Below are positions 42,144 through 49,313 of a stretch of 64,000 nt of DNA, piece after piece. The translations under genes and the position numbers were made by a program. Origin of the DNA: Kribbella sandramycini (GTDB taxonomy: Bacteria; Actinomycetota; Actinomycetes; Propionibacteriales; Kribbellaceae); assembly GCF_013131805.1 (NCBI RefSeq), contig NZ_JABJRC010000002.1, positions 1,054,001 to 1,118,000 on the forward strand, read 5' to 3'. Within the stretch, counting starts at the first letter, position 1, and each line of letters begins with the position of its first letter. The notes under the pieces were generated by a model, which worked only from the letters and a program-made list of their open reading frames with translations, was not told the origin of the DNA and searched no databases.

Positions 42144-42673
42144 TGCTCCGCCGCCGGGACTCGGCCGAGGTCGACTACCTGATGCGGCTCGCCGAAACCG
42201 TCCTGGCCGACCATGTCCGCCGCGACCACCGGTGGCGGCTGCATGTCGCCGGTCAGCTCGATCTGTTGCCTGACACAACGGCACGTGCGCTGAAGGAGGC
42301 TGTCGAGGCCACGCGGGACCGGGCGGACGCCGGCGATCTGACTGTCGCGATCGGCTACAGCGGTCGCCTCGAGCTGGTTGACGCCATCCGCGGGGTGCTG
42401 GACGAGGCTGCGGCGTCCGGGCGCGGTCTGGACGAGATCGCGGCGACGCTGACCGAGGCGGAGATCAGCCGGCACCTGTACGTGCCGTCGCTGCCGGACG
42501 CGGATCTCGTGATCCGGACGAGCGGCGAGCTGCGCATGTCCGACTTCCTGCTCTGGCAGGCGACCCGCTCGGATATCGCGTTCTGCGACCTGAACTGGCC
42601 CGCGTTCCGCGAAATCGACCTGCTGCGTGCGCTCCGCACGTACGGAAGGCGGCGGGTGGAACGATTCAGGTGA
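42143..42673 (+). pseudogene. N-terminally truncated cis-prenyltransferase (UppS family)
   Basis: 176 residues starting in TGATG overlap with ligC. The whole length aligns to the C-terminal two thirds of Z-prenyl diphosphate synthases: EVDYLMRL, YSGRLELVDAIR, LYVPSLPDADLVIRTSGELRMSDFLLWQ with the pyrophosphate-binding arginines. The catalytic first 70 residues (Asp in MDGNGRW, His/Arg of GHxxG) are absent and not found upstream in any frame. It could be a remnant, or a subunit that works with another partner, since the frame is intact and translation seems coupled. Confidence 0.7.
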
Positions 42674-42733
42674 GTGAAATGTGGGGACTCGGGGGCACTA
42701 TGGGGGTGTAGGGGCCCGAGAGCGGAGGTTGCT

Positions 42734-43237
42734 ATGTACGACGTTGTGCTGCTGGTGGAGCAGGAGTTGTCGGAGCCGGACGCGCGGCGGGTGGTGGAGC
42801 TGCACGAGGAGATGCCGGAGGCGGTCAGGTATCACGTGCTGGTGCCTTGTCACAATGCGGAGGCTGGGGTGGAGGCTTCGATCAGTGCGTTGGGGACGGC
42901 GGATCTGTACGGGCCGGGGCTGGCTACGCAGCGGCAGGATCTGGCCGAGGCGCAGCGGGCGATCGACAGTGAGGCCAAGGGGTGCAGCGGCCGGAGTGTG
43001 CAGCGGCTGCGGGATCTGGGCAAGGAGGCGGACGGCGGGATCTCGCACGACCGGCCGATCGACGCGCTGATCGCGACTGTGGAGGCGGCGCAGGGGCAGG
43101 AAGTGGTGATTCTGACCCGGCCGCATGTGGTGGCGGAGTTCTTCCACCTGGACTGGACGAACTCGGCGCGCCGGCATCTGAAGGTGCCGGTTCTGCACCT
43201 GCTGGAGCAGGATCCGCAGCAGGAGAACGCTTCGTAG
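42734..43237 (+). CDS. Conserved-looking hypothetical cytosolic protein
   Basis: 167 residues, no signal peptide or membrane span. It begins YDVVLLVEQELSEPDARRVVELHE and later has IDALIATVEAAQGQEVVILTRPHVVAEFFHLDWTNSARRHLKVPVLHLLE, a layered alpha/beta pattern reminiscent of universal-stress or Rossmann-like folds. I do not recognise a named family. The ATG is preceded by GGAGG. A CTCGGG/CCCGAG hairpin (42688-42720) lies just upstream. Confidence 0.72.
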   Translation: MYDVVLLVEQELSEPDARRVVELHEEMPEAVRYHVLVPCHNAEAGVEASISALGTADLYGPGLATQRQDLAEAQRAIDSEAKGCSGRSVQRLRDLGKEADGGISHDRPIDALIATVEAAQGQEVVILTRPHVVAEFFHLDWTNSARRHLKVPVLHLLEQDPQQENAS

Positions 43238-43414
43238 TCAGTAGCGGAGCAGGGCTACGTAGGTGATTCCCGCGGCCAGCGCGCCGATGAGCAGGGAGAG
43301 CGACGTCCGCAGGGTGCGGTCGCCGACCTTGCCGTAATGGCGGCCGTCTTCGGAGTGGTAGGCAACTTTGTAGCCCGCGTACCCCGCGAGGAGGACCAAC
43401 GCGAGTTTGATCAT
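43238..43414 (-). CDS. Small two-span membrane protein next to the ABC exporter
   Basis: 58 residues. Two hydrophobic helices (residues 3-18 and 38-57) flank a polar hairpin YHSEDGRHYGKVGDRT. The ATG at 43414 is preceded by GGGGAGGAGGGG, a very strong ribosome site, and lies 19 bases after the ABC exporter stop, so it is probably the second gene of that transcript. Function unknown; an accessory subunit of the exporter is possible. Confidence 0.65.
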   Translation of the reverse strand: MIKLALVLLAGYAGYKVAYHSEDGRHYGKVGDRTLRTSLSLLIGALAAGITYVALLRY

Positions 43415-43433
43415 GCCCCTCCTCCCCGGCGCC

Positions 43434-45314
43434 TCAGCTCAACGGTAGCGTGCTCTCCGCGAACTGGGTGCGATACAGGTCGGCGTACTCGCCGCCGCGG
43501 GCCAGCAGTTGCTCGTGGGTACCGCGTTCGACGATGTTGCCGTGGTCAACCACCAGGATCAGATCCGCGTTCCGCACGGTCGACAACCGGTGTGCGATCA
43601 CCAGCGACGTCCGGCCGGCCAGCGCGGTGTCGAGCGCTTGCTGGACGGCGACCTCGGACTCCGAATCCAGGTGCGCAGTCGCTTCGTCCAGGACGACGAT
43701 CTGCGGTGCCTTGAGCAACAACCGGGCGATCGCCAGCCGCTGCCGCTCGCCGCCGGACAGCCGATGACCGCGATCCCCGACGACCGTGTCCAGCCCGTCC
43801 GGCAGCGCCTCGACCAGCTCCCGGACCTGCGCGGCCTGGAGCGCCTCGATCATCTCCTCCTCGGTGGCATCCGGCTTGGCGTAGACCAGGTTGGCGCGGA
43901 TCGTGTCGTGGAACATGTGCGCGTCCTGCGTCACGTACCCGATCCGGTCGTGCAGCGACCGCAGCGTCACGTCACGCACGTCGTGCCCGCCGACCCGGAC
44001 CGCTCCCCCGCTGACGTCGTACAACCGCGCCACCAGGTTCGTGATGGTCGTCTTCCCGGCACCGGACGGGCCGACCAGCGCGACCATCTGACCGGGCTGG
44101 ACGACGAAGCTCACATCCTCGAGCACCTGCGCCGACGCGCGCTTGTCGAGGACGGCGACCGACTCCAGACTCGCCAGCGACACCTGCTCGGCCGTCGGGT
44201 ACGCGAACGCGACATGGTCGAACTCGACGCTCGCGGCGTCCGCCGGTACGTCGGAAGCGTCGGGCCGGTCCTGGATCATCGGCTGCAGGTCGAGCACCTC
44301 GAAGACCCGCTCGAACGACACCAGCGCCGTCATCACGTCGACGCGGATGTTCGAGAGCGCGGTCAGCGGCCCGTACAGCCGGCCGAGGAGGGCGACCAGC
44401 GCCAGCAGCGTCCCGATCGTGAGCGTGTTGCGGACGGCGAGGTTGCCGCCGACGCCGTACACGAGCGCGGTCGCCAGCGCCGCGACCAGTGTGAGCGCGG
44501 TGAAGAACACCCGGCCGAGCATCGCGATCCGGATTCCCAGGTCGCGGACCTGACCGGCCCGCTCGCCGAACTCGCGGCTCTCGATCGCGGGCCGGCCGAA
44601 CAGCGTGACGAGCAGCGCGCCGCCGACGCTGAACCGCTCGGTCATCGTCGTCGACATCTCGGCGTTCAGGTTCATCTGCTCCCGGGTCATCGCAGCGAGC
44701 CGGCGGCCGAGGACCCGGGCCGGGATCAGGAAGATCGGCAGCATCAGGATCGCGACCAGCGTCAGCTGCCAGCTCAGCACGAGCATCGCGCCGACGACCA
44801 GGATCAGGCTGATGATGTTCGAGACGACGCCGGACAGCGTCGAGGTGAAGGCCTGCTGCGCGCCGATGACGTCGTTGTTCAGGCGGGAGACCAGCGCGCC
44901 GGTCTGCGTCCGGGTGAAGAACGCGACCGGCATCTGCTGCACGTGCCCGAAGACCTTCGTCCGCAGGTCGTAGATCAGACCCTCACCGATCCGCGCCGAG
45001 AACCAGCGCTGCAACAAACCGAGGCCCGCCTCGACGACCGCGAGGAGCGCGACCACCAGGGCGAGCGCGGTGACGAGACCGGCGTTTCCCTTCGAAATGC
45101 CGTCGTCCACGATCTTCTTGAACAGCAGCGGCGACGCGATCACCAGGAACGCGGAGATCACCACGAGCAGCAGGAACAGCGTGATGTGCAGCCGGTACGG
45201 GCGTGCGAAGGCGACGATCCGCCGCAGCGTGCCCTTCGCGAGCTTCTGACCGACGACCGACGCGTCCTGCCGGCGCCAGTTCGCGCCGACCGGCATCCGG
45301 CCCATTCCCGACAT
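43434..45314 (-). CDS. ABC exporter (fused TM and ATPase domains)
   Basis: 626 residues: six-helix type IV exporter domain (about 30-320) and C-terminal ATPase with Walker A GPSGAGKTT, Q-loop, signature LSGGERQR and Walker B IVVLDEAT, H-loop IAHRLST. It is a half-transporter that would dimerise. An inverted repeat AACCTG-N10-CAGGTT precedes the gene. Lipid and drug export are both possible. Confidence 0.9.
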   Translation of the reverse strand: MSGMGRMPVGANWRRQDASVVGQKLAKGTLRRIVAFARPYRLHITLFLLLVVISAFLVIASPLLFKKIVDDGISKGNAGLVTALALVVALLAVVEAGLGLLQRWFSARIGEGLIYDLRTKVFGHVQQMPVAFFTRTQTGALVSRLNNDVIGAQQAFTSTLSGVVSNIISLILVVGAMLVLSWQLTLVAILMLPIFLIPARVLGRRLAAMTREQMNLNAEMSTTMTERFSVGGALLVTLFGRPAIESREFGERAGQVRDLGIRIAMLGRVFFTALTLVAALATALVYGVGGNLAVRNTLTIGTLLALVALLGRLYGPLTALSNIRVDVMTALVSFERVFEVLDLQPMIQDRPDASDVPADAASVEFDHVAFAYPTAEQVSLASLESVAVLDKRASAQVLEDVSFVVQPGQMVALVGPSGAGKTTITNLVARLYDVSGGAVRVGGHDVRDVTLRSLHDRIGYVTQDAHMFHDTIRANLVYAKPDATEEEMIEALQAAQVRELVEALPDGLDTVVGDRGHRLSGGERQRLAIARLLLKAPQIVVLDEATAHLDSESEVAVQQALDTALAGRTSLVIAHRLSTVRNADLILVVDHGNIVERGTHEQLLARGGEYADLYRTQFAESTLPLS

Positions 45315-45338
45315 ACGGCTCCCTTCGCGTTCCCCGTA

Positions 45339-45360
45339 AACCTGGAGAACACTTCAGGTT
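45339..45360. promoter_or_regulatory. Inverted repeat upstream of the ABC exporter
   Basis: AACCTG and CAGGTT separated by 10 bases, 25-46 bases before the exporter ATG. A candidate operator; no regulator gene is adjacent. Confidence 0.4.
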
Positions 45361-45392
45361 ACGCCGATGTTCCCGGCGCCCGATCGGGGTGC

Positions 45393-46163
45393 TCAGCCGA
45401 AGGCGGCGATGAGCTCCTTGAGCCGGCGCTCCTGCGCGGCCCCCTCGGCCTTGAGCTGATCGGCGTACGAGCGATCGGCCGCGCCGAGCAGCAGCGCCTT
45501 CGTCTCCCGGACGGCGCCCGCGAGCGGCGTCAGTACGGCGTCCGTCAGGTCCTTCACCGTGCCGGCGAGCTCCTCGGCCGGGACGACGATGTTCGCCAGG
45601 CCGAGCTCCTTCGCCTCGGCCGCCTCGACCCAGCGCGTGGTCGCGCAGATCTCCAGCGCCCGCGAGTAGCCGACCAGCTGGACCAGCGGCTGCGTGCCGC
45701 CGAGGTCGGGGACCAGACCGAGGGCGGGCTCGCGCATGCTGAACTTCGCATCCGGCGTGAGCACGCGCAGGTCGCAGGCGAGCGCGAGCTGGAAACCGGC
45801 GCCGACGGCGTGGCCCTGGACGGCCGCAATGCTGACGATGTTCGGGTTCCGCAGCCAGGAGAAACCGGCCTGGAACTCGGCGACGATCTCGTACACCTCG
45901 GCCGTCGGCTTCGCGCCGAGCGCGAGCAGCGGCTCCTCCCCCTGGTCGTTCTCGCCCATGATGAGCCGCCGATCGAGACCCGCCGAGAACGACTGGCCCT
46001 CCCCCGACAGCACGACCACGCGGACGTCGTCCGGCAGCGAGCGGCCGAAATCGGCCAGCGCCCGCCACATCGCCGGAGTCTGCGCGTTGCGCACCTCCGG
46101 CCGGTCGAGCACCACACGCGCCACCGGGCCGTCCACCGAGAACCGCAGTCCGAGATCCGTCAT
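45393..46163 (-). CDS. Enoyl-CoA hydratase/isomerase (crotonase)
   Basis: 256 residues of the crotonase fold with VVLSGEGQSFSAGLDRR, GHAVGAGFQLALACDLRV (oxyanion hole) and EPALGLVPDLGGTQPL containing the first candidate catalytic Glu. Likely acts on enoyl-CoA. A palindrome (46174-46187) lies directly upstream. Confidence 0.87.
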   Translation of the reverse strand: MTDLGLRFSVDGPVARVVLDRPEVRNAQTPAMWRALADFGRSLPDDVRVVVLSGEGQSFSAGLDRRLIMGENDQGEEPLLALGAKPTAEVYEIVAEFQAGFSWLRNPNIVSIAAVQGHAVGAGFQLALACDLRVLTPDAKFSMREPALGLVPDLGGTQPLVQLVGYSRALEICATTRWVEAAEAKELGLANIVVPAEELAGTVKDLTDAVLTPLAGAVRETKALLLGAADRSYADQLKAEGAAQERRLKELIAAFG

Positions 46164-46173
46164 GCGACCTACA

Positions 46174-46187
46174 TTACCCCGGAGTAA
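46174..46187. promoter_or_regulatory. TTACCCCGGAGTAA palindrome upstream of crotonase
   Basis: 14 bases symmetric about CCGG with one mismatch, 10 bases before the crotonase ATG. TetR-type lipid-metabolism regulators often bind such sites; the protein is not identified. Confidence 0.5.
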
Positions 46188-46188
46188 G

Positions 46189-47787
46189 TTAAGCGAGCGA
46201 GACCAGGTCGGCGTAGTCGTTGGTCCAAAGGTCCTCGACGCCGTCCGGGAGGAGCAGGACGCGCTCGGGCTCGAGGGCCTGGACGGCGCCCTCGTCGTGG
46301 GTGACCAGCACGATCGCGCCCTGATAGGAGCGGATCGCGTTCAGCACCTCTTCGCGGGACGCCGGATCCAGGTTGTTGGTCGGCTCGTCGAGGAGCAGGA
46401 CGTTGGCCGCCGAGACCACCAGCGTGGCGAGCGCCAGCCGGGTCTTCTCGCCACCGGACAGGACGCTCGCGGGTTTGTCGGCGTCGTCACCCGAGAACAG
46501 GAAGGCGCCGAGCACGCTCCGGGCCTGGGTCTCGTTCAGATCCGGCGCGGCCGTCTTCATGTTCTCGATCACCGTGCGGTTGACGTCAAGGGTCTCGTGC
46601 TCCTGGGCGTAGTACCCGAGTTTGAGGCCGTGACCGTCGATCACCTCACCGGTGTCGGACTTCTCGATCCCGGACAGCACCCGCAGCAGCGTCGTCTTAC
46701 CGGCGCCGTTCAGGCCGAGGACGACGACGCGCGAACCGCGGTCGATGGCCAGGTCGACGTCGGTGAAGATCTCCAGCGAGCCGTAGGACTTCGAGAGCTC
46801 CTTGGCCATCAACGGCGTCTTGCCGCAGGGGGCCGGCGTCGGGAACGCGATCTTCGCGACCCGGTCCGAACGGCGCTCTTCGTCCAGCGAGGACATCAGC
46901 TGCTCGGCCCGGCGCAGCATCTGCTGAGCGGCGGTCGCCTTGGTCGCCTTGGCGCGCATCTTGTTCGCCTGCTCGACCAGCTGACTGGCCTTCTTCTCGG
47001 CGTTCGCGCGCTCACGCTTACGGCGGCGCTCGTCCTGCTCGCGCTGGGTCAGGTAGGCCTTCCAGCCGACGTTGTAGATATCGATCTCGGCCCGGTTCGC
47101 GTCCAGGTGGAAGACGCGGGTGACGGTCTCCTCGAGCAGGTTCACGTCGTGGCTGATCATGATGACGCCGCCGGCGTACTGCTTGAGGAAGTCGCGCAGC
47201 CAGACGATCGAGTCGGCGTCCAGGTGGTTGGTCGGCTCGTCGAGGAGCAGCACCTCGGCCTGCGCGAACAGGATCCGGGCGAGCTCGACGCGGCGGCGCT
47301 GACCACCCGACAACGTGCTCAGCGGCTGGCCGAGGACCCGGTCGGGCAGGCCCAGGTTCGCCGCGATCCGGGCCGCCTCGGACTCGGCGGCGTACCCGCC
47401 GGCGGCGTGCAGGTCGGCCTCGGCGCGCTCGTAGCGGCGCATCCCCTTCGAGCGGGTCTTCTCGTCGGCGCTGGCCATCGACTTCTCGGCGCTGCGCAAC
47501 CGGCGGACGACCTCGTCCAGGCCGCGGGCGGACAGGATCCGATCCCGGGCGAGGACGTCGAGATCGCCCGTCCGCGGGTCCTGCGGGAGGTAGCCGATCT
47601 CGCCGGACTTCGTCACCGAGCCACTGGCCGGCAGACCCTCGCCGGCCAGGATCTTGGTCAGCGTCGTCTTCCCGGCGCCGTTGCGGCCGACCAGGCCGAC
47701 CTTGTCCCCCGGGCCGACCCGGAACGACGCCGGCGCGAGCAGCTGGCGGGCGCCAACACGCACCTCGAGATTGGAGACAGTGATCAT
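46189..47787 (-). CDS. ABC-F family ATPase
   Basis: 532 residues with two ABC cassettes: Walker A GRNGAGKTT (near 36) and GLNGAGKTT (near 355); signatures LSGGQRRR and LSGGEKTR; a highly charged linker (RRRKRERANAEKKASQL) typical of the ribosome-interacting P-site tRNA domain. No membrane spans. ABC-F proteins act on the ribosome, some giving antibiotic protection. Housekeeping versus resistance type cannot be decided here. Confidence 0.9.
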   Translation of the reverse strand: MITVSNLEVRVGARQLLAPASFRVGPGDKVGLVGRNGAGKTTLTKILAGEGLPASGSVTKSGEIGYLPQDPRTGDLDVLARDRILSARGLDEVVRRLRSAEKSMASADEKTRSKGMRRYERAEADLHAAGGYAAESEAARIAANLGLPDRVLGQPLSTLSGGQRRRVELARILFAQAEVLLLDEPTNHLDADSIVWLRDFLKQYAGGVIMISHDVNLLEETVTRVFHLDANRAEIDIYNVGWKAYLTQREQDERRRKRERANAEKKASQLVEQANKMRAKATKATAAQQMLRRAEQLMSSLDEERRSDRVAKIAFPTPAPCGKTPLMAKELSKSYGSLEIFTDVDLAIDRGSRVVVLGLNGAGKTTLLRVLSGIEKSDTGEVIDGHGLKLGYYAQEHETLDVNRTVIENMKTAAPDLNETQARSVLGAFLFSGDDADKPASVLSGGEKTRLALATLVVSAANVLLLDEPTNNLDPASREEVLNAIRSYQGAIVLVTHDEGAVQALEPERVLLLPDGVEDLWTNDYADLVSLA

Positions 47788-47882
47788 CGGGGTGCGGGCG
47801 TCCTCAGGCTCGTCGGATCCGGTCGGCGGGGCTTATCGGCGGCGCTCCACCATCTCCCACTTCGGGGTCTAGTCTACCGAGT

Positions 47883-48791
47883 GTGAAATTCAATCCCGAC
47901 GCGGATCTCGACACCAGCGGTGTCGAGGACACCCGAGGCAGCGGCGGAGGCGGCGGCAGCCTCCTGCCCGGCGGCATGATCCCGGTCGGCGGCGGGATCG
48001 GCGGCATCATCCTGCTCGTCGTCATCGTCTTGCTGAACGGCGGCATCCCCGGCCTCGGCGGCGACGGCTCCGGCGAGCCGGAGGTGCAGAACACCGCCCC
48101 CGGCAACCTCAGCTCGTGCAAGAAGGGCACGGACCTGGAGAAGAACGCCAACTGCCGGTTCGTCGTCTACCAGAACTCGGTCGAGGGTTTCTGGTCCACC
48201 GAGCTGCCCCGGCGCGGCAAGAAGTACCAGCCGGCCGCGATGCGCGTCTTCGACGGCTCGGTCAGCACCGGCTGCGGCCCCGCGACGAGCGCCGTCGGCC
48301 CCTTCTACTGCCCGCCCGACAAGAAGGTCTACCTCGACCTCGGCTTCTTCCAGACCCTGCAGACCGAGCTCGGCGCCAAGGGCGGTAACTTCGCCGAGGC
48401 GTACGTCGTCGCCCACGAGTACGGCCACCACGTCCAGAACCTCTACGGCATCCTCGGCCGCATCAAGACCCGCAGCGGCCCGACGTCCGACGCCGTCCGC
48501 TCCGAGCTCCAGGCCGACTGCCTGGCCGGCATCTGGACCAACCACGCCACCACCGTCCCCGACAAGGACGGCGACACCTTCATCTCCGACCTGACCCAGG
48601 ACGACATCGAACGCGGCCTCGACGCCGCCGCCTCCGTCGGCGACGACCGCATCCAATCCAAAACCCAAGGCCAAGTCACCCCCGAGTCCTTCAGCCACGG
48701 CACCGCCGACCAACGCATGCGCTGGTTCACCAAGGGCATGCAATCCGGCGACCTCACCACCTGTGACACCTGGTCCGCCTCCACGCTGTAG
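47883..48791 (+). CDS. Neutral zinc metallopeptidase, YpfJ/KPN_02809 family
   Basis: 302 residues: N-terminal Gly-rich leader, one transmembrane helix (about 36-55, IGGIILLVVIVLL), and an extracytoplasmic domain with the zinc motif HEYGHH (near 178) and a later Glu in RSELQADCLAGIW. The GTG is seven bases after TAGTCT (47870-47875), consistent with a leaderless mRNA. Family members are annotated as metallopeptidases, though activity is rarely shown. Confidence 0.85.
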   Translation: MKFNPDADLDTSGVEDTRGSGGGGGSLLPGGMIPVGGGIGGIILLVVIVLLNGGIPGLGGDGSGEPEVQNTAPGNLSSCKKGTDLEKNANCRFVVYQNSVEGFWSTELPRRGKKYQPAAMRVFDGSVSTGCGPATSAVGPFYCPPDKKVYLDLGFFQTLQTELGAKGGNFAEAYVVAHEYGHHVQNLYGILGRIKTRSGPTSDAVRSELQADCLAGIWTNHATTVPDKDGDTFISDLTQDDIERGLDAAASVGDDRIQSKTQGQVTPESFSHGTADQRMRWFTKGMQSGDLTTCDTWSASTL

Positions 48792-49259
48792 ATGAGCGAC
48801 TACATCCTGTCGGTCATCCCGGCCGACCAGCAGTGGCAACCCAGCCGGACCGCCGCCGATCGCCTCACCGCGCTCGCGACCGAGCTCTGTCCCCGCATCC
48901 CGAACGGTACCGACGTACGCGTCGACGCCACCTGGTACGACGCCCTCACCGCGGTCGACCCGGGCGAGTGCCTCGAGAGCATCACCTGCCCGCTCTGCAC
49001 GGCCGCGATCGATCTCCAGTGGTGGGCCGATCTACTGGAAGACAACCAGGGCCCCACCTTCACAACCCTCGCCACCACAACCCCGTGCTGCGGCGGCGCC
49101 ACCACCCTCGACACCCTCCACTTCGACGAACCCTGCGGCTTCGCCCGCTTCGAGCTCGCCATCTGGAACGCCGACCGCGAATCCTTCACCCCGACCGAGT
49201 TGGCCACCCTCGCGGCCGCACTCGGCCACCCGGTCCGCCAGATCCGCGCCCACATCTGA
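48792..49259 (+). CDS. Hypothetical cysteine-containing cytosolic protein
   Basis: 155 residues starting immediately after the peptidase stop. CPLC (about residue 63) and a later TPCCGG suggest a zinc site. The N-terminal DYILSVIPADQQWQP and the C-terminal ATLAAALGHPVRQIRAHI look like a conserved family in actinobacteria, but I cannot name it. Followed by a hairpin terminator. Confidence 0.7.
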   Translation: MSDYILSVIPADQQWQPSRTAADRLTALATELCPRIPNGTDVRVDATWYDALTAVDPGECLESITCPLCTAAIDLQWWADLLEDNQGPTFTTLATTTPCCGGATTLDTLHFDEPCGFARFELAIWNADRESFTPTELATLAAALGHPVRQIRAHI

Positions 49260-49262
49260 CCC

Positions 49263-49306
49263 ACACACCGCCACCTTGCACGTTGGTGCAAGGCGGCGGG
49301 GGTGTG
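49263..49306. terminator. Hairpin between convergent genes
   Basis: CCTTGCA/TGCAAGG core extended by CACACCGCC/GGCGGGGGTGTG with a bulge, between the hypothetical gene and the Tad locus end. Confidence 0.65.
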
Positions 49307-49313
49307 AGCTGGG

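Noticed and set aside
42688..42720. CTCGGG/CCCGAG hairpin upstream of 42734 as a riboswitch
   Set aside because: Only one short stem and no conserved aptamer features; probably a terminator of the ligC transcript or chance.
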